A stretch of 64,000 nt of DNA from CAZICM01 sp964537685 (GCA_964537685.1 CAZICM010000045.1:7982-71981), one strand, 5' to 3'. Counted from the stretch's first letter, positions 16,799 to 26,139 are shown. Translations and numbers: made by a program. Notes: generated by a model not told the origin, from the letters alone.

Positions 16799-17403
16799 AT
16801 GAGCCTTGCAGCCCTGATAGGATATCTCGCGTTTCTTCTTGTCGCGATAGGCTGGCGCAGCTTCCGCCAATACAGGCGCACGGGAGACACTGGCTTTCGA
16901 GGGCTCTCCTCGCGTTCGGCCATCGATATCGTGGGCGGCTTTCTGTTTGTGTCAGGGGCATTGGTCTCTATGGCGGCTCTGATTCTGGATATCGTGGGAT
17001 GGATGCAGGTGTTTGCCGGCCTCGGGCATCTCGCGGTGCACATTCCAGGGTTCGCCTTGGTTGCCGCGGGTTTTGCGCTGACCCTTGCGGCTCAGATTCA
17101 GATGGGCGACTCTTGGCGCATTGGCGTCGATAACACGGAGCAAACGGCCTTGGTGACGGGCGGGTCTTCCGCTATATGCGAAATCCTATCTTTAGCGGCA
17201 TGCTCGCCGCCCTGCTCGGGCTGTTTTTGCTCGTTCCCAATCCGCTGACCCTCGCGGGATGGCTGATGGTCGTCTGTGGTTTGGAAATTCAGGTGCGCGC
17301 CGTCGAAGAACCCTATCTGCTTAAAACGCATGGGGAATCTTATCGTCAATATACCCAAAATACCGGGCGCTTTCTCCCATGGTTTGGCCGGAGCAAGATG
17401 TGA
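16799..17403 (+). pseudogene. Isoprenylcysteine methyltransferase-family gene with an apparent one-base frameshift
   Basis: The first part (from MSLAALIGYL at 16799) encodes about four membrane helices and ends ...TEQTALVTGG. The family's catalytic segment, FRYMRNPIFSG, then ...VEEPYLLKTHGESYRQYTQNTGRFLPW, continues in another frame to the stop at 17401-17403. Adding one G to the GGG run at 17162-17164 would restore a single frame (VTGGVFRYMRNPIFSG) of about 200 residues. This is either a real disruption or a homopolymer sequencing error. The family is the same as that of the gene at 1025-1660. The adenosine deaminase ATG follows the stop by 1 bp, so the two form an operon. Confidence 0.75.
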
Positions 17404-17404
17404 A

Positions 17405-18472
17405 ATGATCTCTCCTCGATTCGCTCAATTTCTTCAGGATTTACCCAAGGCCGAGCTTCATCTTCATCTCGAGGGAAGCGTTCCCGCCCACCGCGCCGCC
17501 GAGCTTTCCAAAAGGGCGAAGATCCCTATCCCGGGACTTATCCAAGACCCAAGCTTTCCCTCGGGATATCGCTATCATATTCCCGATTTTAAAAGCTTTA
17601 TCGATGTCTATATCGCCCTCTCGGCTTGTCTTCAAAATGAAACGCTGATTCTGGACCTGATCGATGCCGTCGGCGAACGCTTGCAAGGCGATACTGTTTG
17701 TTATGCCGAGATTACCTTTACCCCTCTTACCATATGCCGGGCAGGTGTTCCAGAGGATGAGCTATTAAATGCCTTGCTCCATGGCCGCCAAAAGCTGTTG
17801 GAATCGCACAATGTAGAGATTCAATGGGTCTTTGATTTTGTGCGGTCTATTCCCGGGGATGCGATGGCCACGGTGGATTTGGCCCTGAAGGCTAGGCATA
17901 TGGGCGTTGGAGTGGCGGCTTTTGGGGTGGGGGGTCCAGAAAGCCCTTCGTTAAAGGCTGGACCTTTGGCCCCCGCCTTTGAAAAGGCAAAGGCCGAAGC
18001 GTTGCCCGCTGTTCCCCACGCCGGAGAACAAACAGGGGCATGGGCTGTTTGGGAAGCGCTGGATTCGTTTTATGCGAGGCGCATAGGTCATGGAATCCGA
18101 AGCGTGGAGGACCCGGGCCTGATGGATAGGCTGAGAGATGAGCGAATATGCCTTGAGATATGTCCGAGTTCCAATATTCAACTCGTGCATGTGCCTTCTT
18201 TTTCCGAGCATCCGGTGAAGCGTTTGGATGAGCACGGGATACCTTTTACCTTGGCGACGGACGATCCGGGCTTGTTGAATACCCGTTTGTTCGCCGAGTA
18301 TGCCGGCTGCGCCGAAGCCTTTGAGTGGGGTCCGGAGAAAATGGCGGAGATTGCCCGGAACGGTGTTTTGTATAGTCTGGCGAGCGAGGAATGCAAAGGT
18401 GGATTGCTGAAGAGGCAGGATGCCCTGCTCCATGCCTTTATGCAGGCGGCGATGCCCGGCCCTGGCATCTAG
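17405..18472 (+). CDS. add: Adenosine deaminase-family protein
   Basis: 355 residues from the ATG at 17405, one base after the stop of the preceding gene. The N-terminal metal site LPKAELHLHLEGS (His19, His21) is present. So are HAGE, RIGHG, ICPSSN and TDDP, the metal- and substrate-binding motifs of the adenosine/AMP deaminase superfamily. The gene therefore encodes a zinc enzyme that probably converts adenosine (or a related aminopurine) to inosine in purine salvage. The family also includes adenine and N6-methyl-AMP deaminases, so the exact substrate is not certain. Confidence 0.85.
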   Translation: MISPRFAQFLQDLPKAELHLHLEGSVPAHRAAELSKRAKIPIPGLIQDPSFPSGYRYHIPDFKSFIDVYIALSACLQNETLILDLIDAVGERLQGDTVCYAEITFTPLTICRAGVPEDELLNALLHGRQKLLESHNVEIQWVFDFVRSIPGDAMATVDLALKARHMGVGVAAFGVGGPESPSLKAGPLAPAFEKAKAEALPAVPHAGEQTGAWAVWEALDSFYARRIGHGIRSVEDPGLMDRLRDERICLEICPSSNIQLVHVPSFSEHPVKRLDEHGIPFTLATDDPGLLNTRLFAEYAGCAEAFEWGPEKMAEIARNGVLYSLASEECKGGLLKRQDALLHAFMQAAMPGPGI

Positions 18473-18557
18473 TTTATTTTTGTCCTTGAAACAAAAGCCG
18501 CAGTGAATATTCTTTTGCCCGCGAGCGGTTTGCCCGCTCTGCCCATTGTACTTCTCT

Positions 18558-18944
18558 ATGCGGCAAAAGCGCACCTGGCCCAGCTTTTTCATCCGGCGCA
18601 TCGCGCTGGTGATTCTGCTCGTGAGCGCGCCTCTGTTGGTCTTCGGACAAGGAGGCGCGGAGAACCTTGCGCTTCGGGCCTTGGTTCATTGGGTCGCGTC
18701 CGGTGCCCATGGCGGCGAGTCGACCGAGGAAGTCGATGCGGTTGAGGAAGAAGCCCTGTCCGAGCTGCGGGCGGTGGCGGAGCGGCGGCGGAACGGGCAT
18801 CACAAGCGTGAGCAGACCCAGCGGGAAGGCGGGATATGGAATCTGTGGCGGGCTCGCCTGGTGGCCGATCGCCGCCTTCGTCCTCCGCCGAATTCCGCGC
18901 CGCGGCCTATTTTATATCGTCATCTGATACGCCGGCTCAATTGA
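18558..18944 (+). CDS. Small exported protein of unknown function
   Basis: From the ATG at 18558 the product is 128 residues with an N-terminal signal (RRIALVILLVSAPLLVFG). The rest is rich in Glu, Arg and Ala. No ribosome binding site is obvious. Near the 3' end another frame contains a hydrophobic segment (GLAWWPIAAFVLRRIP), so the reading frame of the end is doubtful. Not recognised. Confidence 0.4.
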   Translation: MRQKRTWPSFFIRRIALVILLVSAPLLVFGQGGAENLALRALVHWVASGAHGGESTEEVDAVEEEALSELRAVAERRRNGHHKREQTQREGGIWNLWRARLVADRRLRPPPNSAPRPILYRHLIRRLN

Positions 18945-19109
18945 TCGAAGCGCTCCTGTCCGTTGAAAGGCTATGGTCTGAAGGGATTGGAGCAGCGCAG
19001 CGGTTTTTTTAACGAATACGGATCGCGCCGGGCAGCTTGTGCCGCTTTGCGGAGTCCAATATGCCAAAAAGCATAGGATGCGCGGCGCTTTTGGAATCAG
19101 GTGATAGCC

Positions 19110-19778
19110 ATGCAAAAGTTGGTTCAGGGACTTCATAAGTTTCAATCGGAAATCTTCAGGTCGCATCAAGAGTTATTTGAATCGCTGAGCAAAGGGCAGC
19201 ATCCCGAGGCATTGTTTATTACCTGTTCGGATAGCCGCATTATGCCGAACTTGATTACGCAGACCAATCCCGGCGATTTATTTATTCTGCGCAATGCGGG
19301 CAATATTGTAGCTCCTTATGGGGCGGCTCCGAGCGGAGAGGCGGCGACCATTGAATTTGCGGTGGCGGCGCTGGGCGTGAAGCATATCATCGTATGTGGG
19401 CACACGCTATGCGGTGCCATGAAGGGACTGCTTAATCCTTCGAGCCTTGACAAAGTTCCTGCGGTCAAGAGCTGGCTGACGCATGCCGAGTCGACCCGCC
19501 GCGTGATTGAAGAGAATTATACGCATGTCGAGGGAGAGGATCGGCTTACGGTTGCGGCGGAGGAGAATGTGCTTTCGCAAGTGGAGAATTTGCGGACGCA
19601 TCCCTCGGTGCGCGCAAAGGCGGCCCGCGGTGAATTATCGATTTATGCTTGGATGTATAAGATTGAAAGCGGGGATGTGTTTCAATTTAACGATGCAAGC
19701 GGTCAATATGAAAGAATTTCGGATGGTATGCGGGCCACGAATTCCGCCGAGCATTCAATGTTGAAGGTGGCCATTTAG
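19110..19778 (+). CDS. Beta-class carbonic anhydrase
   Basis: 222 residues. The zinc site and dyad of the beta class are intact: CSDSR (Cys39, Asp41, Arg43) and HTLCGA (His98, Cys101), with ILRNAGNIV between them. It interconverts CO2 and bicarbonate in the cytoplasm. The ATG at 19110 is preferred over the GTG at 19101 because AGGTGA sits at the right distance upstream. The gene is convergent with the LolA-like gene, sharing 4 bp at the stops. Confidence 0.92.
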   Translation: MQKLVQGLHKFQSEIFRSHQELFESLSKGQHPEALFITCSDSRIMPNLITQTNPGDLFILRNAGNIVAPYGAAPSGEAATIEFAVAALGVKHIIVCGHTLCGAMKGLLNPSSLDKVPAVKSWLTHAESTRRVIEENYTHVEGEDRLTVAAEENVLSQVENLRTHPSVRAKAARGELSIYAWMYKIESGDVFQFNDASGQYERISDGMRATNSAEHSMLKVAI

Positions 19779-20419
19779 GGATCGAAGATCTGCGTTTCAT
19801 CGAAAGCCGCCGATAGATTTACGCGGCTATATTCGCTTCTCAGCACGACCTGCCCCTGTTCAAAGGTTTCTGTTTTAAGGATAAGCGTGCCATCCGGCTT
19901 AACATGCATTTTGGTGGGAAGCTTATCCGGGCCGGTATAGTCGATAATGGCCTTGTCGGCTGAGAAGGTCACTTTTTTATCGTCCCAGCCTTTTAAGACC
20001 AGTTTTAGATCGTCCATAAATCCGCTGGTGGTCATTCCGGCGCCCCGCAAGCCTACGACCGCGCTGTCGAAGGGTTCGTAGGTAAGCTTGGCAAAGGATA
20101 GGATTCCGCTTAAAAAGGCGGTGACCTTGCCATTCTTCAAGATTGCCACGCCGCCTTTGCCCTTTCCGGCCGTTAGATCCATCCGGATGGTGCTCTGGCC
20201 CATCCAATAGCAGTCGGCCGTGAACCAGCTTTCTTCATCGCCTTTCTTCTCCCAGGTCTTCTGGGCGTAGGAGGCTTTTTTGGTGGAGCGCATCATTTTT
20301 TCGAGTCCAGCCTTGAGTTTGGCTGTGGGTGTGAGCTCTTCGGCGAGTGCGGGCGAGCTTAAACCCAGAAGCGAAACGCTCAGCGAAAAGCCGCAAATTG
20401 AAGCCATTTGCCGGATCAT
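19775..20419 (-). CDS. LolA-like periplasmic protein
   Basis: 214 residues from the ATG at 20419, which follows AGGAG by 9 bp. The N-terminal signal (SICGFSLSVSLLGLSSPALA) is followed by a LolA/LolB-like half-barrel pattern: KAGLEKMMRSTKKASYAQKTWEK, then alternating strands (IRMDLTAGKG, ADKAIIDYTG). LolA-type proteins carry lipoproteins through the periplasm; this one is a distant member and may bind other lipids. It is divergent from the JAMM-like lipoprotein gene, with 82 bp between the starts. Confidence 0.6.
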   Translation of the reverse strand: MIRQMASICGFSLSVSLLGLSSPALAEELTPTAKLKAGLEKMMRSTKKASYAQKTWEKKGDEESWFTADCYWMGQSTIRMDLTAGKGKGGVAILKNGKVTAFLSGILSFAKLTYEPFDSAVVGLRGAGMTTSGFMDDLKLVLKGWDDKKVTFSADKAIIDYTGPDKLPTKMHVKPDGTLILKTETFEQGQVVLRSEYSRVNLSAAFDETQIFDP

Positions 20420-20501
20420 AGACGAAATCTCCTCTGCGATGATTTTCAAGGGCTATCATATCGTTTGGCCGAGGGCGATCTTTTTGTTATCGTCTGTGTG
20501 T

Positions 20502-21356
20502 ATGCAAACGAAGACGATATGGGGAGCGCTTGGCTTGGGGTTTGGGCTTGTGGTCTGTGCTTGTGCTCCCGCCGCCGTGCAGGCGCCGCCCAGGGCCGAG
20601 CCGGTAGCGCATTCATGCACGCTTCGAGGTGCAAAATCCGAGGCGATTGGGGTTCCTGAAGCGGGGGAGTCGGAGATACATCTTCGTTTTGATATAGCGG
20701 ATGCGCCTTATTTATGGGAAGCGGCCGAGCCCAGCGAAAGCCGGCGCCAATTTCACCGGGCACTTCAGATAAAACTGGGGCGGGAGCCCGAGGCGCGTTA
20801 TTTGGTTGAGCGGCAGAGGGCGATTTTCGCGCGAATGTCATCAGAATGGAGCGGCGAGGCGACGAATGCCACCATGTTATTGGAGGGAAAGGCTGGGACG
20901 ATTCGGCCTATAGGATGTTTGGAAGCGATGTTATGGGAGCGGGTAGCGGAACGGTTTGCGATGCTGGAGCACCCGACGGAATTCGGTGCTTTTGTATTGC
21001 GAAGGCAGGGACAAGTCCGGGTGTATTTTTCAAATGCCGATTTGGTGGGTCAAAAGATTCGGCGCCCGGTGATGGACTTGGTGGAAGCGGATCGCGCGGC
21101 GGGTTTTGTGGTATTCGCGCACCTTCACAATCACCCTTTTTTATTTGATCGGAAGGTAGGCGATCGGGCGTGGACGGTGAAGGGAACGGAGGAGGATATT
21201 GCGGGAGCGCTTGCGCCGAGCATGACGGATGTGCAGTTCTACAAGAATCTGCGGGAGAGTCATGGTGTAGAGGAGGCTTGGGTGACGAATGGCCTGGAGA
21301 CGGCGCGTTTTCGGGCGGAGGAGTTTGGGGTGCTGACGGGTCCTAAAATCCCTTGA
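20502..21356 (+). CDS. Lipoprotein with a JAB/MPN (JAMM)-like metal-binding motif
   Basis: 284 residues from the ATG at 20502. The signal ends in a lipobox-like VVCAC, so it is probably a lipoprotein. The C-terminal half has ...EFGAFVLRRQGQVRVYF..., FAHLHNHPF and, 20 or so residues on, APSMTDVQF. This matches the JAMM zinc signature (E, H-x-H-P, S-x-x-D), with a longer than usual gap between the HxHP and SxxD parts. JAMM enzymes are deubiquitinase-like isopeptidases or RadC-type proteins. A secreted lipoprotein form is unusual and I infer activity only from the motif. The 3' end overlaps the convergent M16 gene by 14 bp. Confidence 0.6.
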   Translation: MQTKTIWGALGLGFGLVVCACAPAAVQAPPRAEPVAHSCTLRGAKSEAIGVPEAGESEIHLRFDIADAPYLWEAAEPSESRRQFHRALQIKLGREPEARYLVERQRAIFARMSSEWSGEATNATMLLEGKAGTIRPIGCLEAMLWERVAERFAMLEHPTEFGAFVLRRQGQVRVYFSNADLVGQKIRRPVMDLVEADRAAGFVVFAHLHNHPFLFDRKVGDRAWTVKGTEEDIAGALAPSMTDVQFYKNLRESHGVEEAWVTNGLETARFRAEEFGVLTGPKIP

Positions 21357-22644
21357 TGAGCTTTTCGACCTTTTGCTCATCCCCTTTGGACAGCATTCCC
21401 ACGGCCACGGCGCTCAGCCGATCTGGCCTAAATAGAGTCCGGGCCGCATGGCGCACATCTTCCGCGCTCACGCCGCACAATTCTTGATGCCTTTCCACGG
21501 GGGAGCGCATCGTATTTGTTAATACCCCCACGCCATAGAAACCGGCGACGGCTTCCGGGTCGTCTGCCATGGCTTCCACCGACCACGCATGCCGGTTCCG
21601 CGCTTTTTCCATTTCGTCTGGAGCAGGGCCATGCTCGCATAACTCTTTTAATAAGGCGCAGATTTCCTTAACGACCATGGGCGCCCTTTCGTGCTGGGCT
21701 TCGGCTGCGATATCGACCACGCCGTCGTCTTCATAGGGTTCATACATGCCGGATACGTCATAACAGAGCCCCAGCCGGTCGCAGATCCGTTCATACAACC
21801 GGGTAGACATCCCATCGTCCAGGATTCTCAAGAGCATATCGACGGCGGGTTCCATCGGGTCCCGCTCGCTCGGCGCTCTAAAACACAGGCGCAAGTCCGT
21901 CTGGCTGGATGGAGTTTGAACCGATTGAAATCGGGGCTTTCTTTGGTGTTTGGTAGGGGCGTCCGCGCGTACGGGCATTCCGGCGGGCATTTCACAAAAG
22001 AATTGTTCGGCCATTTGAATACATTGATCGATATTCTCAATACGGCCGGCAAGGCTGAGCACGGCATTGGCCGCGTTGTAATGCTTGGCATGATGAATGC
22101 GAAGCAATGATTCATCAAAACGTTCGAGGGTTTTGATGTCGCCCGTGATGGAAAATCCTAAAGGATGGGGATCATACATTAGCGCGCGGGATAGGTTGTC
22201 GGCGTTGATATCGGAGCCGTCTTCATCTTTGTCCTCCAAAATTTCTTCGCGGACGATGCCGCGCTCGATGCCGATATCGGAGAAGCGGGGTGTGATGGTG
22301 ACTTCGCCCAGGAGCCTGAGTACGGCTTCTAGGTTTTGGGGAGGAACGGAGACGCTCATCACGCCATGATCGATATGCGTGGCGGCGTAGAGCGTGGTGC
22401 CCAGCCGTTCAAAGGCCAGGGCTTGGGTGTGCGCGTTTGGATAGGTCTTCGTGCCGCGGAAGACCATATGCTCCAAGAAGTGTGAAATGCCGTTGTTCTC
22501 AGGGGTTTCAAAGCGAGGGCCGACGCGCAGATAGAGAGCGGCCACTGCGCGGTGCACATGAGGCTGGGGCGCCGCGATGAGGCGCAGACCGTTGTTGAGT
22601 GTGTGTTCGTGATGCGTGAACAGGCGGGGATCGAAGGAATACAT
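21343..22644 (-). CDS. M16-family zinc metallopeptidase
   Basis: 433 residues. The inverted zinc motif H-F-L-E-H (His55, Glu58, His59) in GISHFLEHMVFRGT is diagnostic of M16 (pitrilysin/insulinase/processing-peptidase-like) enzymes. The downstream ERGIVREEILEDKDEDGSD supplies the third ligand Glu. The C-terminal half is the inactive M16 fold. There is no signal peptide. The gene lies 11 bp downstream of the PpiC/SurA gene on the same strand, suggesting a shared role in protein quality control. Confidence 0.88.
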   Translation of the reverse strand: MYSFDPRLFTHHEHTLNNGLRLIAAPQPHVHRAVAALYLRVGPRFETPENNGISHFLEHMVFRGTKTYPNAHTQALAFERLGTTLYAATHIDHGVMSVSVPPQNLEAVLRLLGEVTITPRFSDIGIERGIVREEILEDKDEDGSDINADNLSRALMYDPHPLGFSITGDIKTLERFDESLLRIHHAKHYNAANAVLSLAGRIENIDQCIQMAEQFFCEMPAGMPVRADAPTKHQRKPRFQSVQTPSSQTDLRLCFRAPSERDPMEPAVDMLLRILDDGMSTRLYERICDRLGLCYDVSGMYEPYEDDGVVDIAAEAQHERAPMVVKEICALLKELCEHGPAPDEMEKARNRHAWSVEAMADDPEAVAGFYGVGVLTNTMRSPVERHQELCGVSAEDVRHAARTLFRPDRLSAVAVGMLSKGDEQKVEKLIKGF

Positions 22645-22655
22645 CGGGGCTTGGT

Positions 22656-24431
22656 TTACTCGCCGCCCAGGGGATCTTCTTCGAGGGGCGGGGTTTCGCC
22701 GTCTTGCTTGGTGGGTTTCTGCTCGTTGATGTATTCGGGTTTGATTTTGATTTCCTTCTCAGCGGCGGCGCGCAGGCTCTTGACGTAGTTGATGAGCGCG
22801 TCGTGCTCTTTCTGCATGCGCATTGCGTATACGTAGTCTTCGCGATCTTTTTCCCACTGCTCTTTGTCGGCCGGCTTCTTCTCTTTGAGCTGAATGACGG
22901 CATAGCCGCGCTCCAGCGGGATAAGGTCGTTGCTGACGCTGCCGGCCTTTTCGAGGTCGAAGGCGATGCGCGCCACATCCTGGCCGAATTGCACGCCGGA
23001 GATGGGGTTGCCCGTGAGGTTGAAGGGCAGGGATGTCTCGACGACGGGGCGGTTGGGATGGGTTTCGTAGGCTGGTTTTTCGGCGGTTTCTTCTGTGGCC
23101 TCGGCGTCTTTTTTCTTGTCGGCTTTTTTGTCTTTGCCTTTGTCTTTGCCCTTGTCTTTGCCGTCTTTTTTGTCGCCTTCGCTAAGCCTTTGGGCGATTT
23201 CGTCGAGGTGGGCTTTTAGGGCTTCGTCGAGCGTCTTTCCGGCCGCGACGGCGGCGCGCACTTGCTTTCCGGCCTCGGAGGAGAGGCGGTCGCCTTCGTG
23301 TTTGAGATAGAGCTCGCGGGTGACGAGGCGTTTGCCAATGGTCTCGGCGTCGGCCTCTTTGGCAATTTTCTCGACCAGCACGACGAAGTAGCCGCTTTCG
23401 GTTTCGATGGCTTCCGAGACTTTGCCTTCTTCGAGCGCGAAAATTTTATCGGAGACGGGTTTGGGCAAGGGATTGCCCTTGGTGACGCAGCCCAGTTCGC
23501 CGCCTGTTTTATTGGTGTCTTCGGCTTCGCTTTCGCTCTTGGCGACGGCGCCGAAATCTTCGCCTTTGTTCAAGCGCTCGAGTACCGCGTCGATCTTCTT
23601 TTTGGCTTCGGCTTTGCGGTCGTCGGTGCCGTCGTGGGCGATATAAATCTCGCGGGAAACACGGCATTCGGGCAGGTATTGAGCCTTCTTTCCTTCCCAG
23701 GTTTTGTCGACGAGTTCTTTGTTACCAAGCGACCAGTCATCGATGGATTTTTGATCGGTACGGGCTACGGCATCGGAATAGAAGCGGGCATCGAACTTGA
23801 TGTAGCTGATGGTCGCCGTGGATTTGTCGCGGCTGTAGAAATCGAAGGCTTCGGCATCGCCCACATGAACGCGCTCGCGGATGAGATCGCGCATACGGGC
23901 GGCCGTCATCTCGAGGCGCTGAAACTCGCGGAACTCTTGGGCGCTGAGCTGGGTGTAGACGCGGATTTCCTTTTCGTAGACCTTGGAGTCGAACTTATTG
24001 GTTTGGCGATTTTTGACATTGATGAAGCGAAGCAGCGCATTGCTGAGGCGGTTGCTGGGGCCGTCGGCGACGGGAAGGGAAACGTAGGCGCGGCCATTGG
24101 CGAGGGCGCCGTTGATATCTTCGTCGGAGACGGTAACGCCCAAGCGCTTCGCATCTTTGTTGAGGAGCCAGCGTTCGACGAGGCCATCGGAGGTGCGGCG
24201 GCGCAAGCCCATCGAACGGAGGGCATCGGCATCGGCGCCGCGCGGTGCGAGCAGGCGGTAGGCGGCGCTCCAATGAGCGGTGCTGATGCAATCGCCTTGA
24301 ATTTCGATTGCGCAGGCTGGGCCCGCGGATGCGGCTATTTTGGACTGGGTCGCGGGCTGAAACTGAAGAATGAATACAAGCGCGATCAGGACGACCGCGA
24401 CGGCGCCTAGGATTTGGCTAAGTTTGCTCAC
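22656..24431 (-). CDS. SurA/PpiD-type chaperone with a parvulin PPIase domain
   Basis: 591 residues from the GTG at 24431, preferred because GGAG lies about 9 bp upstream. A single N-terminal membrane helix (ILGAVAVVLIALVFILQF) is followed by a SurA-like N-domain (about 50-215). The PpiC rotamase domain (about 265-370) includes GEDFGAVAKSESEAEDTNKT, GGELGCV and GKVSEAIETESGYFVVLVE. A Lys/Asp-rich low-complexity stretch near 430-470 splits the C-terminal part. PpiD/SurA proteins fold exported outer-membrane and periplasmic proteins. The M16 protease gene follows after 11 bp. Confidence 0.85.
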   Translation of the reverse strand: MSKLSQILGAVAVVLIALVFILQFQPATQSKIAASAGPACAIEIQGDCISTAHWSAAYRLLAPRGADADALRSMGLRRRTSDGLVERWLLNKDAKRLGVTVSDEDINGALANGRAYVSLPVADGPSNRLSNALLRFINVKNRQTNKFDSKVYEKEIRVYTQLSAQEFREFQRLEMTAARMRDLIRERVHVGDAEAFDFYSRDKSTATISYIKFDARFYSDAVARTDQKSIDDWSLGNKELVDKTWEGKKAQYLPECRVSREIYIAHDGTDDRKAEAKKKIDAVLERLNKGEDFGAVAKSESEAEDTNKTGGELGCVTKGNPLPKPVSDKIFALEEGKVSEAIETESGYFVVLVEKIAKEADAETIGKRLVTRELYLKHEGDRLSSEAGKQVRAAVAAGKTLDEALKAHLDEIAQRLSEGDKKDGKDKGKDKGKDKKADKKKDAEATEETAEKPAYETHPNRPVVETSLPFNLTGNPISGVQFGQDVARIAFDLEKAGSVSNDLIPLERGYAVIQLKEKKPADKEQWEKDREDYVYAMRMQKEHDALINYVKSLRAAAEKEIKIKPEYINEQKPTKQDGETPPLEEDPLGGE

Positions 24432-24640
24432 GAATTTCGCTCCGTAATGACGTCCGGCCCCTGATAGCACGAGATCGATTTAGTTCTCATTGAGAAATCA
24501 GCGGTGAGTGCCGTGTGGTGAGTGCGGGTTCTGGAAGTCTGCAATGGTGGACACATGTGCCGGGTTTTTGTAGGGATATGGGTGGAGCGCGCGGGAGGTG
24601 CTGTTTGTGATCCCTTTACCTTCGGTACTCATACGAAAGA

Positions 24641-25051
24641 ATGAATATGGCCATTGTGTTATTTATTGACGATGACCCGGAAATTCTTGAGGCGTATATT
24701 GAGGCCGTTGCGGCACTGCCAAACGTTAGGCCGGTATATGTTCAGACGGTGGACGAAGCCCTGGCCTATTTACGAGTGCCAGACAATCCGGCAGATGTGA
24801 TTGTTTGGGATATGATGATGCCTGCAGGTGAGGCATTCGCGGGGAGGGATACGGAAGGTGGCCTTTTGACGGGGCGTTTGCTATTTCCTATGATGAGAGA
24901 GCTTCGGCCGCAGGCAAAATTTATTCTTCTGACATTGATGGGCAATGTATTACAAGAATATCATCGCCCTGAAGATAAGTCCTATGCGTGTTCTAAATTA
25001 CGCACAAGTCCACATGGTCTTGCTGGGCTTGTAGCCAAGTTGATCAGATGA
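24641..25051 (+). CDS. Stand-alone response-regulator receiver domain
   Basis: 136 residues, a single REC domain with no output module. The acidic pocket is at Asp10-12 (FIDDDPE), the phospho-acceptor is probably Asp57 (VWDMMMP), the Thr is Thr98 (ILLT) and the conserved Lys is Lys119. The loop after the phospho-acceptor is about 20 residues longer than usual and carries EGGLLTGRLLF. Such orphan receivers often act with a neighbouring effector. The gene 20 bp downstream is a candidate partner. Confidence 0.8.
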   Translation: MNMAIVLFIDDDPEILEAYIEAVAALPNVRPVYVQTVDEALAYLRVPDNPADVIVWDMMMPAGEAFAGRDTEGGLLTGRLLFPMMRELRPQAKFILLTLMGNVLQEYHRPEDKSYACSKLRTSPHGLAGLVAKLIR

Positions 25052-25071
25052 ATTCATGAAATTGGATATCT

Positions 25072-26139
25072 ATGCATAAAGTGTCTATTTCGGTCAGAAA
25101 GCAGTCAGCGAGGGATGTGTTTTTTCTGCGCTATTGGGGAGGCCCGGAAGGCATCGAATTCAAATTAAATGATAATGACCCTCCTGCGGAGGCGATGGGA
25201 GTAGACCAATTGGAAAGCATAAGGGACGAATTAAAAGATCCTATGCTTTCAGAAAAGGATATCCGCGCAAATATCAGGTTGCTCGTTGAGCTGGGCGTGT
25301 CCAAGGATATGGAGGCTATTCGGGGCCTATTGCAGTTGCGCCCAGAATTACGGATGGAGACAAGGGCATTCGCACTGGCCGCTATCGCCCGCATGGAATC
25401 CCGCCTCCGCAAACAAGAACTTGAATCTGCGGATCCCTTTCATTTTCCTCTATCGCGCTTTCTAACGCTGAGCGAAGAGGAGCGTGTGCGGCTGGTTTGG
25501 CGCGCTCATGATCTGGCAAAAGAACGAATTGCAGAGGAATTTCAGAAGCGAGGCGCGGTATGGATTGTGTTATTGGGAGACGAAGTCGTCGCATCATCCA
25601 ATGATTTATGGGCGATGCCTTCGTCGGATGAAGTGCTTCGCTATGGGAAAGAAAAGGATATTGTTCCCTACTTGTTTTCAGAGGTGCTCATTGAAGAAAG
25701 CGGCCCTTCTACCGCTGACTGGGCCGAAACAAGGTATCCAGGCGATAGATATCCAACGATACCTATTTGCATTCGGCGGCCTGATAATACGGAAATGTTT
25801 ATCCAAGCGGATCTGGACACAGGAGCCGCCCAGACGTTTATCGATAGCAGTGTAACAGGCATTCCCGAGCCTATTGTTTGGAGCCCCGCAAAACACTTGG
25901 GAGAAGGTTGTGAGTTGGAGTTCGCCGAGCTTACGGTGCTCGTCACCACAGGCCAGGGAACCACGCTCGAAAAGAAATTCAAAATGCTTCGCGTCCGGGC
26001 GTGGGACAAGTCGCCTTTTATCAAAATCAATACGCGGCGCCGGATGCTGGTAGGGCGCGATCTACTGCGCTTTTTTGGTCTTGAGGTCGTACTCCGGAGC
26101 GCGAAGGCTCAAACGGAAATAGCTTCGTCCGATTCCTAG
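25072..26139 (+). CDS. Multidomain protein with a retropepsin-like aspartyl protease module
   Basis: 355 residues. The C-terminal module has ADLDTGAAQTFID (catalytic Asp249-Thr-Gly) and MLVGRDLLRFFGLEVVL, the DTGA and 'lGRDlL' signatures of bacterial retropepsin-like aspartyl proteases. The middle (about 158-205: RGAVWIVLLGDEVVASSNDL) resembles the DUF5678-type module often found in bacterial and archaeal proteins. The first ~110 residues are unidentified. There is no signal peptide, so the protease would be cytoplasmic. It is 20 bp downstream of the orphan receiver on the same strand. Assignment is from motifs only. Confidence 0.65.
   Translation: MHKVSISVRKQSARDVFFLRYWGGPEGIEFKLNDNDPPAEAMGVDQLESIRDELKDPMLSEKDIRANIRLLVELGVSKDMEAIRGLLQLRPELRMETRAFALAAIARMESRLRKQELESADPFHFPLSRFLTLSEEERVRLVWRAHDLAKERIAEEFQKRGAVWIVLLGDEVVASSNDLWAMPSSDEVLRYGKEKDIVPYLFSEVLIEESGPSTADWAETRYPGDRYPTIPICIRRPDNTEMFIQADLDTGAAQTFIDSSVTGIPEPIVWSPAKHLGEGCELEFAELTVLVTTGQGTTLEKKFKMLRVRAWDKSPFIKINTRRRMLVGRDLLRFFGLEVVLRSAKAQTEIASSDS

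Noticed and set aside
22704..24410. Long plus-strand frames opposite the PpiC/SurA gene
   Set aside because: Low-complexity hydrophobic translation caused by codon bias on the other strand; the minus-strand gene has clear PpiC domains.
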